DNA of 64,000 bases from Rhodospirillales bacterium (lineage in GTDB: Bacteria; Pseudomonadota; Alphaproteobacteria; Rhodospirillales; Defluviicoccaceae), in the NCBI GenBank assembly GCA_007694935.1, contig REES01000087.1:62001-126000 (forward strand). Reading direction: 5' to 3'. The position numbers and the translations under genes were made by a program. The stretch's first letter is position 1; every line of letters starts with the position of its first letter. Positions 1 through 8,585 of this stretch are shown piece by piece. The notes below the pieces were generated by a model that worked only from the letters and a program-made list of their open reading frames with translations, was not told the origin of the DNA and ran no database searches.

Positions 1-414
1 GAGCGCCGTGCCGCCGCCTTGATGATCCAGCGCCTGCCGGCCGGTCCCGGGAGCGCCGGTCCCCCGGACGAGGCGGCGGAGGACTCGTGGCGAAGGGCGG
101 TGGTCCTGATGAGCAGCGTGACACCGGCTGAATTGCTGGAACCGCAACTCGACCCGACGGACCTGCTGTATCGGCTGTTTCATGAGGACGGCGTCCGCAT
201 CTTTCGGCCGCGGCCACTGCGACACCACTGCCGCTGCTCGCGCACCCGGGTGGAACGGACGCTGCTGGCCTTCCCCAGGGCGGAGCTGAAGGACCTTGCC
301 GTAGACGGCGTCGTCATTGTCACGTGCGAATTCTGCAAGGCGGAGTACCGGTTCGATGAACAGGCCATGGAGCGGCTGTTCGAACCGGCGGCGGCCCGCG
401 CGCGCCGGCCTTGA
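1..414 (+). CDS. hslO: Hsp33 redox-regulated chaperone, C-terminal part (partial)
   Basis: This is the C-terminal end of the cytosolic holdase chaperone Hsp33, which is switched on by oxidation of a zinc-bound cysteine tetrad. The reading frame is open from base 1, so the start lies upstream of the window. Visible features are a family-typical RLFHEDGVRIFRPRPL segment, then the redox switch CRCS followed about 30 residues later by CEFCKAEYRFD. These are the CxC and CxxC zinc ligands. It is followed on the same strand, after about 30 bases, by a lipoprotein gene. Assignment is firm; only the N-terminal domain is missing because of the window edge. Confidence 0.93.
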   Translation, partial: ERRAAALMIQRLPAGPGSAGPPDEAAEDSWRRAVVLMSSVTPAELLEPQLDPTDLLYRLFHEDGVRIFRPRPLRHHCRCSRTRVERTLLAFPRAELKDLAVDGVVIVTCEFCKAEYRFDEQAMERLFEPAAARARRP

Positions 415-445
415 TGCCGGCCGGCCGGCTCGGCACTATGGCGGC

Positions 446-1039
446 ATGAGGTATTCCGCCGCATCGTTGCCGCTGCTGGTCCTTCTGGTCATGGCGGTGC
501 TCCAGGCCTGCACGTATCCGGTGCAGCGCCAGGAACTGCCACAGATCACCTTCACCCATCAACCGCCGCTGGTTCTCAACGTCGCCGATGTCCGGGTGAC
601 ATCGAGCCATCGGCCGGCAACCGGCCGCGACCACGTTGAAGACATCCTGCCGGCGCCGCCGGAAGCGGTGCTGCGACGTTGGGCCGAAGACCGGCTCCGC
701 GCCGCCGGCCGATCGGGGAGCGCCCGGTTCGACATCACCGAGGCATCGGTGGTCAGGACCGCCCTGCCGCGGACCGGCGGGCTCCGCGGCCTGTTAACCG
801 AGGACCAGGCGGAGCGCTACGACGCGGTCGCGGCGGCCACGCTGGAGATCTTCGATCCCCATGGCGTCCGGCTCGCCTACGTGCAGACCCGGGCGACCCG
901 CGCCCGCTCGGTCTCCGAGAAGGCGACGCTCGACCAACGCGACCGCATCCGCTTCGAGATGATCGAGACGCTGATGCGGGAGTTCGATGCGGAGATGGAG
1001 AAGGCGATGCGCCGGCACCTCGGCGGCTGGCTGATGTAG
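446..1039 (+). CDS. Putative outer-membrane or periplasmic lipoprotein, unknown function
   Basis: The 197-residue product starts with a short basic stretch, a hydrophobic segment and a lipobox (VLQAC) at about residues 19-23, so it is predicted to be cleaved by signal peptidase II and lipidated. I chose the ATG at 446 because it gives a complete lipoprotein signal; longer in-frame starts overlap hslO and would bury the signal. The rest is charged and mostly alpha/beta, with no catalytic motif that I recognise. It lies between hslO and another lipoprotein gene on the same strand, so co-transcription is likely. The function is unknown. Confidence 0.75.
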   Translation: MRYSAASLPLLVLLVMAVLQACTYPVQRQELPQITFTHQPPLVLNVADVRVTSSHRPATGRDHVEDILPAPPEAVLRRWAEDRLRAAGRSGSARFDITEASVVRTALPRTGGLRGLLTEDQAERYDAVAAATLEIFDPHGVRLAYVQTRATRARSVSEKATLDQRDRIRFEMIETLMREFDAEMEKAMRRHLGGWLM

Positions 1040-1095
1040 CGGCCCGCCGCTCCGCCGGTCACCGGGGGGTGACGCCGGGAGGAGGAGGAGTTCCG

Positions 1096-2250
1096 ATGGT
1101 ATCTGCCGCCAGGCCGATCGTGTCTACCCCCTGGTCGCTGGTTGCGCTCGCGTGCGTTCTGTTGCTGCCGCTGGCCAGCTGCTCCCCGGCCCGCACCGGT
1201 GAGGCGATGAACGTGCTTCGCGACATCGAAGCCGGCCCCGGCGCCAGCCGGCTGAAGGAGTCAACGCCCACGCCGGAACGCCGCGCTGTCACCTTCACCG
1301 TGGACGGTCGTGAACACCGCGGCGACCTGTACGACCCGAAGCAACCGGTTGGTGCCGGTATGGTGATCGTTCCCGGAGCGGCCCAAGCCGGCAAGGATGA
1401 CCCACGCCTCGTCGCTTTCGCCAACACCTTCGCCCGTGCCCGGTTCGAGGTACTGGTGCCGGACGTGGAGGCGATGCGCGAGCTGCGTGTCACCAGCGAC
1501 GATGCCCGGGTGCTTGCCGATGCCATCATCCACCTGCACCAGCGGGATCCCGGCCGGCCGCTGGGCTTGGCGGCGATCTCGTTCGCGCTCGGCCCCGGGG
1601 TGCTCGCCCTGTTCGAGGAGGGGGCGGAAAACAAGGTCGATGTGGTGCTGGGCGTCGGCGGGTACTTCGACGTCACGGAAACCATCACCTTCTTCACCAC
1701 CGGCCACTACCGCGAGCGCCCCGACGCGCCGTGGCAGCACCGCTCGCCGAACGAATATGGCCAATGGGTCTTTGTTCTCTCCAATGCCGACCGTGTCGAT
1801 GATCCGGACGACGCAGCCCTGCTGGAGGAAATGGCCGAACGAAAGCTTCATGACTTGCGGGCGGATATCTCCGACCTCGTGGGCCGACTCGGGCCTGATG
1901 GGCAGGCCGTTTATGCCCTGCTGACCAACGAGGATCCTGACAAGGTTCCTGGTCTGATTGCCGATCTGCCCAACAGAATTGGCAGTGAGATCGAGGCACT
2001 GGACCTCAGCCGGCTGCCGTTGGAGACGCGCGACGCGGAGTTCATCCTGGTGCACGGGCGCGGTGACCGGATCATCCCGGCGACCGAGAGCATGGCCATG
2101 GCGCGCGCATTGCCGGATGATCAGGTGCGGCTCTACCTCATCGATGGCCTTGACCACGTGGACCCGGAAGCGCCTGGCTTGGTGGATTCCGTGCGGCTGC
2201 TGAGGGCCGTCTACCGGGTTCTGGCCTGGCGGGACGGTGTCGCACGTTAG
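1096..2250 (+). CDS. Alpha/beta-hydrolase-fold lipoprotein
   Basis: This 384-residue protein has a signal sequence ending in a lipobox (PLASC, about residues 25-29) and a strong Shine-Dalgarno (GGAGGAGGAG) before the ATG. The mature part reads as an alpha/beta hydrolase. It has a beta-strand entry (GMVIVPGAAQAGKDD), a candidate nucleophile elbow AISFALG where families usually show GxSxG, a candidate acid in HGRGDRIIP and a candidate base in GLDHVDP. An esterase or thioesterase acting at the cell envelope is the natural inference; the substrate is unknown. The alanine-flanked elbow is unusual, and the triad should be confirmed by modelling. Confidence 0.72.
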   Translation: MVSAARPIVSTPWSLVALACVLLLPLASCSPARTGEAMNVLRDIEAGPGASRLKESTPTPERRAVTFTVDGREHRGDLYDPKQPVGAGMVIVPGAAQAGKDDPRLVAFANTFARARFEVLVPDVEAMRELRVTSDDARVLADAIIHLHQRDPGRPLGLAAISFALGPGVLALFEEGAENKVDVVLGVGGYFDVTETITFFTTGHYRERPDAPWQHRSPNEYGQWVFVLSNADRVDDPDDAALLEEMAERKLHDLRADISDLVGRLGPDGQAVYALLTNEDPDKVPGLIADLPNRIGSEIEALDLSRLPLETRDAEFILVHGRGDRIIPATESMAMARALPDDQVRLYLIDGLDHVDPEAPGLVDSVRLLRAVYRVLAWRDGVAR

Positions 2251-2384
2251 CTTTTAAAGCGGCCCGGCCGACGCCATCGCCCCAATCAGCCGGGGTTTCC
2301 GAACCCTCGGTTTCGCGACATGCCCGGGTATTCGCTCATGTGCGGCCGCAGGGGCTAATCGCGATCCCGGTCAAGCCGTTTTCC

Positions 2385-2412
2385 TTGCGTGCGGCGAAGA
2401 ATGCCCTAGACT
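2385..2412 (+). promoter_or_regulatory. Possible housekeeping promoter for pckG
   Basis: TTGCGT at 2385-2390 and TAGACT at 2407-2412 are separated by 16 bases and lie about 125 bases before the pckG start. The boxes match the general sigma-70-type pattern only partly, so this is a suggestion from spacing and position. Confidence 0.3.
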
Positions 2413-2536
2413 GCGCTCATTCCGGATGCGCGGGATCGCCAACACGTGCCAGCTTGTGAGTCATCGCCCGCCATCGCTTTCGGGGGTATGGCGCGATGGC
2501 GGACACGATTGAGAAACTGTATGAGCGAGGGAAGTC

Positions 2537-4381
2537 ATGACAGGGACCGGTAAGGATCGGACGTCGAATGCGAAGCTGATCGCCTGGGTTGACGAGGTTG
2601 CTGCCTTGTGCAAGCCAGACGAAGTGTATTGGGCGGACGGCTCCCAAGAAGAGTACGACCGCCTCAGCAACATGATGGTCGAGAAGGGCACCTACATCCG
2701 GCTCAACCCGGAGAAGTATCCCAATTCGTATCTCGCCCGATCGCACCCCAGCGACGTCGCCCGGGTGGAAGACCGTACGTACATCTGCTCCGAGAAGGAG
2801 GCGGACGCCGGTCCCACCAACAACTGGATGGACCCGACCGAGATGCGGGGCATCATCAAGGGCCTGTTCGACGGTTGCATGCGCGGGCGGACGATGTACG
2901 TCATCCCGTTCAGCATGGGGCCGGTCGGCTCGCCCATCGCCAAGATCGGGATCGAGATCACCGACTCCGCCTATGTGGTGTGCAACATGCGCATCATGAC
3001 CCGGATGGGACAGGCGGTGCTGGATGCCCTGGGTTCCGACGGCTTCTTCATTCCGACGGTTCACTCGGTGGGCATGCCGCTCGAGCCGGGGCAGGCCGAC
3101 GTGCCGTGGCCGTGTGAAGCCAACATCGCCAACAAGTACATCGTGCATTTCCCGGAGACCCGGGAAATCTGGTCCTACGGCAGCGGCTACGGCGGCAACG
3201 CGCTTCTTGGCAAGAAGTGCCTGGCGCTCCGCATCGCCTCCGTGATGGCCCGCGACGAGGGCTGGCTCGCCGAGCACATGCTGATCCTGGGCCTGGAGTC
3301 GCCGCAAGGGGACAAGACCTACATCGGCGCAGCGTTCCCCAGCGCCTGTGGCAAGACCAACTTGGCCATGATTCTGCCGCCGGAGGGCTTCGAGGGTTGG
3401 AAGGTCCACACCGTGGGCGACGACATCGCCTGGATCAAGCCGCGCCCCGATGGCACCCTGCGGGCCATCAACCCGGAATCCGGCTTCTTCGGGGTGGCAC
3501 CCGGTACCTCCTACCAGTCCAACCCGATGGCGATGGAAACCCTGAAGCCGGGCAACTGCGTCTACACCAATGTGGCGCTGACGGACGACGGCGGTGTCTG
3601 GTGGGAAGGCATGGACGGTGATCCGCCGGCGCACGCCATCGACTGGCAGGGCAACGACTGGACCCCGGCCAGCGGCAAGCCGGCGGCCCATCCCAATGCC
3701 CGGTTTACCGCCCCTGCCGGGCAGTGCCCGACCATCGACCCGTCCTGGGAGGACCCGGAGGGCGTGCCGATCTCCGCGTTCGTGTTCGGCGGCCGCCTGT
3801 CCAAGACCTTCCCGCTGGCCTACGAGGCGCTCGACTGGAACCATGGCGTCTTCATGGCCTCCGGCATGGGCTCGGAAGCCACCGCCGCAGCCATCGGCCA
3901 GGCCGCGATCCGGCGCGACCCGTTCGCGATGCTGCCGTTCATCGGCTACAACATGGCGGACTACTGGGCCCACTGGCTGAAGATCGGTGAGCGGAAGGAC
4001 ATCAAGCTGCCCAAGATCTTCCGGGTGAACTGGTTCCGCAAGGACGAGAACGGCAAGTTCATCTGGCCGGGCTTCGGCGAGAACATGCGGGTCCTCAAGT
4101 GGATCGTCGATCGGGTCCAGGGCCGCGCCGAAGGTGTGGAAAGCCCGTTCGGTCTGATGCCCCGCTACGAGGACATCACCTGGGCCGGCCTCGACTTCAG
4201 CCGGGAGAAGTACCACGGCATCACCGACATCGAGAAGGAAGGGGCCCTGCAGGAGGCGCAGGGTCTGGCCGAATGGTTCGCCAAGTTCGGCGACAGCCTG
4301 CCGCCGGAACTCGAGCGCCAGCGCAAGCAGTTCGAGGAACGGGCGAAGGCCGCACCGGACGTGTGGAGCGCCGCGGCCTGA
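2537..4381 (+). CDS. pckG: Phosphoenolpyruvate carboxykinase, GTP-dependent
   Basis: This 614-residue enzyme converts oxaloacetate and GTP to PEP and CO2 (EC 4.1.1.32). It is the entry step of gluconeogenesis or, in reverse, an anaplerotic reaction. GTP-family markers are all present: the cysteine-containing P-loop [10 protein letters not shown] at about residues 269-278, the metal/kinase-2 stretch [10 protein letters not shown], the FGGRLSK segment, the [14 protein letters not shown] block and the C-terminal [16 protein letters not shown] motif. The length equals the family norm. The ATG follows a GAGGGAAG Shine-Dalgarno. Many alphaproteobacteria carry the unrelated ATP-dependent PckA, so the GTP type is a useful marker. 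A hairpin terminator follows about 40 bases after the stop. Confidence 0.96.
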   Translation: MTGTGKDRTSNAKLIAWVDEVAALCKPDEVYWADGSQEEYDRLSNMMVEKGTYIRLNPEKYPNSYLARSHPSDVARVEDRTYICSEKEADAGPTNNWMDPTEMRGIIKGLFDGCMRGRTMYVIPFSMGPVGSPIAKIGIEITDSAYVVCNMRIMTRMGQAVLDALGSDGFFIPTVHSVGMPLEPGQADVPWPCEANIANKYIVHFPETREIWSYGSGYGGNALLGKKCLALRIASVMARDEGWLAEHMLILGLESPQGDKTYIGAAFPSACGKTNLAMILPPEGFEGWKVHTVGDDIAWIKPRPDGTLRAINPESGFFGVAPGTSYQSNPMAMETLKPGNCVYTNVALTDDGGVWWEGMDGDPPAHAIDWQGNDWTPASGKPAAHPNARFTAPAGQCPTIDPSWEDPEGVPISAFVFGGRLSKTFPLAYEALDWNHGVFMASGMGSEATAAAIGQAAIRRDPFAMLPFIGYNMADYWAHWLKIGERKDIKLPKIFRVNWFRKDENGKFIWPGFGENMRVLKWIVDRVQGRAEGVESPFGLMPRYEDITWAGLDFSREKYHGITDIEKEGALQEAQGLAEWFAKFGDSLPPELERQRKQFEERAKAAPDVWSAAA

Positions 4382-4420
4382 GGCCAAAGCGCCGCACCAA
4401 TCGGTTGTCTTAGCGTGACG

Positions 4421-4448
4421 GAAAAGCCGGCCCCCGGGCCGGCTTTTC
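4421..4448 (+). terminator. Rho-independent-type terminator after pckG
   Basis: A perfect 13-base inverted repeat (GAAAAGCCGGCCC and its complement, with two bases between) ends in a short T run (GGCTTTTC). It lies 40 bases after the pckG stop and before the convergent oxidoreductase gene. It could serve both strands, because the A run on one side is the T run on the other. Confidence 0.8.
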
Positions 4449-4555
4449 TACGTCTGTCACCCCGGCACGCCGCCTTCGTTCTGCGCATCGCCGGCCGAGA
4501 TTTCTGTCGGGATGGCGAGCCGGAGCTGAAGCGATTCAATCAAATTCCCGAGTGG

Positions 4556-4579
4556 ATTGCTGCCGCTTCGCTTCGCAAT
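4556..4579. repeat. REP-like ATTGC...GCAAT hairpin element
   Basis: ATTGC and GCAAT arms enclose a GCTTCGCTTC core. The overlapping pair GCTGCC (4559-4564) and GGCAGC (from about 4582) could form an alternative, mutually exclusive stem. The text resembles the dispersed GGATTGCTTCGC...GCAATGA repeats common between genes in proteobacterial genomes. Only one copy was noticed here, so the repeat status is inferred from resemblance. Confidence 0.4.
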
Positions 4580-4631
4580 GAGGCAGCCATCGCGGTGGCG
4601 GATACGGCTGCGGCGCACACGGCGATGGCGC

Positions 4632-5657
4632 TCAAGCGGTTGCGGCCTGGGTTGCGATGCACACCTTGCCGAAGTGCTGGCCGCTCTTGAGGTGGCGGAA
4701 GGCGTCCGGCGCTTCCTCGAACGAAAACACCCGGTCCACCACCGGCCGGATCCGGTGGGCGGTGATCGCCCGGCCCATTGCCTCGAAGCCGTCGCGGGAA
4801 CCGACGGTGATGCCTTGCAGGCGCAGGTTCCGCATCACCACCAGCGGCAGGGTCATCCGGGCGACCGCCCCGGACAGCACGCCGATGACGCTCAAGGTGC
4901 CGCCGATCCGTGCCGCCCGGATCGCTTTCTCGAGCGTCTCGGCCCCGCCGAGCTCCATCACGTGATCGCACCCCTCCCCGTCGGTCAGGTCCTTGACGCT
5001 GCGGTCCCAATCCGGCGTGGTGCGATAATTGATGGCTTCATCGGCGCCAAGCTCCCGCGCCCGCGCCAACTTGGCATCGGACGAGGAAGTGATGATCACC
5101 CGGGCGCCCAAGGCCTTGGCGAACTGCAGTGCGAACAGGGCGACCCCGCCGGTGCCCTGGACCAGGACGGTGTCGCCGGGCCCGACCCGCCCTTCCACCG
5201 CCAGGGCACTCCAGGCGGTCAGCGCCGCGCAGGGCAAACACGCCGCTTCGGCATCGCTCAGGTGATCCGGGACCCGGGCTACCCCCTCGGCGTCCAGGCA
5301 CATCAACTGGCACAAGGCGCCGTCCAGCGGGCCACCCAGGCTGTGGTGGAACTTGGCTTGCCGCGCCTCGCCGCCATACCAGCGCTGGAAGAACAACGGC
5401 GCCACCCGGTCGCCCACGGCCACCCGGTCCACGCCGTCGCCCACCGCCACCACCTCGCCGACGCCGTCCGATACCGGGATCAGGGGTGTCCTCACCCGCG
5501 GGCCGTAGCCGCCCTCGACCACCACCGTGTCCCGGTAGTTGAGGGAGGCCGCCCGCATGGCCAGCAGCACCTGCCCATGCCGGGGCTTCGGGTCCGGCCG
5601 TTCGGTACGCGCCAGCCTGTCGAGGCCGAAGCTTTCCTTCAGTTCCCATACCTGCAT
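4632..5657 (-). CDS. Zinc-independent MDR oxidoreductase (NAD(P)-dependent alcohol dehydrogenase / quinone oxidoreductase family)
   Basis: The 341-residue product belongs to the medium-chain dehydrogenase/reductase superfamily. The GroES-like N-terminal half contains NYRD and the GEVVAVGDGV turn. The Rossmann half has a nucleotide-binding region around GTGGVALFALQFAKALGA and continues to the C-terminal HFGKVCI segment. The catalytic-zinc cysteine and histidine pattern of alcohol dehydrogenases is not evident, which favours a zinc-free quinone or enone reductase. It starts 36 bases after the sugar-kinase stop on the same strand and is probably its operon partner. The substrate is not deducible. 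Confidence 0.85.
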   Translation of the reverse strand: MQVWELKESFGLDRLARTERPDPKPRHGQVLLAMRAASLNYRDTVVVEGGYGPRVRTPLIPVSDGVGEVVAVGDGVDRVAVGDRVAPLFFQRWYGGEARQAKFHHSLGGPLDGALCQLMCLDAEGVARVPDHLSDAEAACLPCAALTAWSALAVEGRVGPGDTVLVQGTGGVALFALQFAKALGARVIITSSSDAKLARARELGADEAINYRTTPDWDRSVKDLTDGEGCDHVMELGGAETLEKAIRAARIGGTLSVIGVLSGAVARMTLPLVVMRNLRLQGITVGSRDGFEAMGRAITAHRIRPVVDRVFSFEEAPDAFRHLKSGQHFGKVCIATQAATA

Positions 5658-5693
5658 CGGGTCTTCCTCCCATCCCCTGTGGTGCGCGGGAGA

Positions 5694-6629
5694 CTAACCG
5701 GCATGAGCTTGCACGGCCACCTCGGTATCCCCGAGGAGGCGCGCAACGTCGCCCGGATCGAGCCGCGCGGTCGGTTGCAGAGCGTTGGCGGCGCCGGCAG
5801 CCGTGGCAAGCTGGAGCGCCGCCGCCGGCCCGAGATCGCGGCCCCAGCCCACCACCAGTCCGGCGAGAAAGGCATCACCACTGCCGACGGCGCTGACCGC
5901 CCGGACTTGAGGTGCTCCGGCGATCCAGGTTCCGTCCCCGCAGGCCAGCACGGCGCCGTCCGCCCCCAGTGTCACCGCGGCGGCCAAGACGCCGTGGGCA
6001 ATGATGCTACCCGCCGCCGCCGCGGCGTCCTGACGCGACCGGACCCGGCAGCCCAGCAGCTCCCCGGCTTCGTCGGCGTTGATCTTGATCCCGAAGGGCC
6101 GGGCGGTGAGTGCCGCCGACAGCGCATCGCCGCTGCCATCCACCCAAACCGGCGTGCCGCCCCGTCCGGCGGCGGCCACCAGGTCGGCAATGGCTTCGGC
6201 GTCGAGCCCCGGCGGCACGCTGCCGCTGACGCACACCACATCCGCGGCAGCGGCCGCTCGGGCGAGATCGCTGATGAACCGGGACCATTCAGCCGGGCTC
6301 ACCGACGGTCCCGCCTCGTTGATCACCGTGGCCTCGCCGGCGCCGACGATGATCACGCAGGTGCGGCTCTCCCCGGTGATCCAGGTCCAGGCGGTTTCGA
6401 GCCCCTCCGCCGCCGCCGCCTCCGCCGCCAGCCGCCCGCCGTGCCCGCCCACCAGACCGGCGCAGGTCGCGGCTTCGCCGAGGGCGGTCACGGCGCGGGC
6501 GACGTTGATGCCCTTGCCGCCGCAGACCACGCTCGTTGAGCGCGCCCGCCACACGGCGCCCGCGGCAAAGCCGGGAACCTCCAGGGTGCGGTCGACGGCG
6601 ACATTGGGGGTGACGGCGAGCACGCGCAT
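5694..6629 (-). CDS. 1-phosphofructokinase / PfkB-family sugar kinase
   Basis: This 311-residue protein is a ribokinase-superfamily (PfkB) kinase closest to the FruK/LacC branch. It has an N-terminal TPNVAVDRTLEVP strand, the GGKGINVARA substrate motif, and the C-terminal ATP/anion-hole signature VSAVGSGDAFLAGLV with the catalytic Asp. It should phosphorylate a sugar phosphate such as fructose 1- or 6-phosphate or tagatose 6-phosphate. The ATG at 6629 starts the conserved N-terminus directly, whereas longer starts add unlikely sequence. It is the first gene of a two-gene unit with the downstream MDR oxidoreductase and diverges from the shikimate-dehydrogenase-like gene. Confidence 0.85.
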   Translation of the reverse strand: MRVLAVTPNVAVDRTLEVPGFAAGAVWRARSTSVVCGGKGINVARAVTALGEAATCAGLVGGHGGRLAAEAAAAEGLETAWTWITGESRTCVIIVGAGEATVINEAGPSVSPAEWSRFISDLARAAAAADVVCVSGSVPPGLDAEAIADLVAAAGRGGTPVWVDGSGDALSAALTARPFGIKINADEAGELLGCRVRSRQDAAAAAGSIIAHGVLAAAVTLGADGAVLACGDGTWIAGAPQVRAVSAVGSGDAFLAGLVVGWGRDLGPAAALQLATAAGAANALQPTARLDPGDVARLLGDTEVAVQAHAG

Positions 6630-6748
6630 GGCCAGGAGGCTGCCAAGGATCCGGGCCGGGGCGCAACCGCCTTGATGGCCGCTTGCGCTGGGCCCGTCAG
6701 CTTGGTGTAACGGTGGCATTCCTCTTGGGGACAGGGTCAGAAAGTTTC

Positions 6749-7573
6749 ATGCCGTCCAGCCATCCGGTCCTCTGCGGCTCCATCGCCGGGCGTCCCGGCC
6801 GCTTCGGCGTTGCCATGCACAATGCCGCCTACCAGGCGATGGGGCTGGATTTCGTCTATGTTGCCTTCGGCACCGAGGACACCGCAGCTGCGGTGGCGGC
6901 GATGCGCGCCCTCGGCATTCGCGGGCTCGGCGTCACCATGCCGCACAAGCAGCGGATCATGGCGTACCTGGACCGGATCGACCAAACCGCCCGGGCCATC
7001 GGCGCGGTCAACACGGTGGTCAACGATGACGGGGTCCTGACCGGGTACAACGTTGACTGGGTCGGCGCAGTGCGTGCGTTCCGGGAGAAGACGGACCTGT
7101 CCGGCAAGGCCGCTGCCGTCATCGGGGCGGGCGGCGGCGCGCGGGCCATCGTCTACGGGCTGGTGGACGCCGGTGCGCGGGTGACCGTGTTCAACCGCAC
7201 CGCCAGCCTCGGCGCGGCGCTGGCGGCAAGCCTGGGCGTGACCTACGCCGGCCCGCCGGACGTCCTGCCCGCCGCCGGTCCCTTCGACCTGATCGCTCAC
7301 GCCACCCCGGTGGGCTTGGGTGGCGGCGATGACACCCTGGTTCCGGAGGCGGCCTTGATGCCCGGGACGGTGGTGTTCGATGCGGTTCCGGTGCCGGTGG
7401 AAACCGCGCTGCTGCGCGCCGCTGAGGCGCGGGGCTGCCTCACCATCCCGGGCGTGCGCATGCAGCTGCATCAGGCGGCATATCAGTTCGCGCTGTACAC
7501 CGGGCGTGAGCCCGACCTGACGGTCATGGAGTCCGCCCTCCAAGCGGCCCTGAGGCGTGACTCACGGCCGTGA
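6749..7573 (+). CDS. Shikimate dehydrogenase-like protein (SdhL/HI0607-type)
   Basis: This 274-residue AroE-superfamily protein has a catalytic-domain VTMPHK (catalytic Lys), an AVNTVV segment, GYNVDW (catalytic Asp) and a nucleotide fold starting at VIGAGGGARAIVYGL. The N-terminal carboxylate-binding SxS of true AroE, normally HSLSPxxHN, is replaced by GRPGRFGVAMHN. That GRPxxFG...HN pattern followed by LGLDFVYVAF resembles the shikimate dehydrogenase-like branch typified by Haemophilus HI0607 (from memory), which works poorly on shikimate. The real substrate may therefore differ. It is encoded alone and converges with cydB, leaving only four bases between the stops. Confidence 0.8.
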   Translation: MPSSHPVLCGSIAGRPGRFGVAMHNAAYQAMGLDFVYVAFGTEDTAAAVAAMRALGIRGLGVTMPHKQRIMAYLDRIDQTARAIGAVNTVVNDDGVLTGYNVDWVGAVRAFREKTDLSGKAAAVIGAGGGARAIVYGLVDAGARVTVFNRTASLGAALAASLGVTYAGPPDVLPAAGPFDLIAHATPVGLGGGDDTLVPEAALMPGTVVFDAVPVPVETALLRAAEARGCLTIPGVRMQLHQAAYQFALYTGREPDLTVMESALQAALRRDSRP

Positions 7574-7577
7574 TGGC

Positions 7578-8585
7578 TCAGTGATAGCCGACGTCGCTCC
7601 GGACCTTGCCGCGGAACACCCAGTACGAGAACGCGGTGTACGCCAGCACGAACGGTGTCACCGCGAGCACGCCATAGAGCATGAACGCCTGGGTCTTGGG
7701 CGCTGAGGCGGCCTCCCAGATTGTTATGTCCGGCGGCACCACGTTGGGCCACAGGCTGATGGCGATACCGGCGTAGGAAAGTCCGAACAGGGCGATGGCG
7801 CCGATGAACGGATACCCCTCGTACCGGCGTCGCAGCGCGACGAACGCCCCGAGCGCCACCAGACCGGTGATGACCGGCACCGGCGAGACGAACGCGATGT
7901 TCGGCCACGAGAACCAGCGGGCGGCGATGTCCGGATCCATGAACGGGGTCCAGACGCTGACGATGGCGATGAACCCCAGCACCGTCACCAGCGCCCGCTT
8001 GGCATTGCGGAAGGACCATGCCTGCAAGCCCCCTTCGGTCTTCATCACCAGCCAAGTGGTGCCGAGCAGGGCGTAGCCCGCGATCAGGCCGAAGCCGGTG
8101 AGGATCGCGAATGGCGAGACCCAGTCCAGCGGCCCGCCGACGAAATCCCGACCTTCGACGGCAAAGCCCTGGATGAACGCGCCGAGGATGATGCCCTGGG
8201 CGAACGCCGCGAAAACGGAACCCAGGTGAAACGACCAGCTCCAATACTGCCGCTGCCGGCCTTCCGCCTTGAACCGGAACTCGAAGGCGACCCCGCGAAA
8301 GATCAGCGCGATCAGCATCAGCAGCACCGGCAGGTACAGCGCCGGCAGGATGGTGGCGTAGGCCAGGGGAAAGGCGACCATGAGCCCGCCGCCCCCCAGC
8401 ACCAGCCAAGTCTCGTTGCCGTCCCAGACCGGTGCCACCGAGTTCATCATGATGTCTCGGTCAGCTTCGTCCCGGACGAACGGGAACAGGATCCCGACGC
8501 CCAGGTCGAAGCCGTCCATCAGCACGTACATGAATACGGCGAAGGCGATGATTCCGGCCCAGATGAGCGGCAGGTCGATGGTCAT
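7578..8585 (-). CDS. cydB: Cytochrome bd-type quinol oxidase subunit II
   Basis: This 335-residue multi-spanning membrane protein pairs with CydA in the terminal quinol oxidase that reduces O2 to water. Recognisable CydB features are the N-terminal IWAGIIAFAVFMYVLMDGFDLG helix with the conserved DGFDLG, the NSVAPVWDGNETWLV loop and the RGVAFEFRFK segment. The start overlaps the cydA stop by four bases (ATGA), so the two are translationally coupled. No cydX-like small ORF follows, since the next gene ends four bases away in the opposite direction. Confidence 0.96.
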   Translation of the reverse strand: MTIDLPLIWAGIIAFAVFMYVLMDGFDLGVGILFPFVRDEADRDIMMNSVAPVWDGNETWLVLGGGGLMVAFPLAYATILPALYLPVLLMLIALIFRGVAFEFRFKAEGRQRQYWSWSFHLGSVFAAFAQGIILGAFIQGFAVEGRDFVGGPLDWVSPFAILTGFGLIAGYALLGTTWLVMKTEGGLQAWSFRNAKRALVTVLGFIAIVSVWTPFMDPDIAARWFSWPNIAFVSPVPVITGLVALGAFVALRRRYEGYPFIGAIALFGLSYAGIAISLWPNVVPPDITIWEAASAPKTQAFMLYGVLAVTPFVLAYTAFSYWVFRGKVRSDVGYH

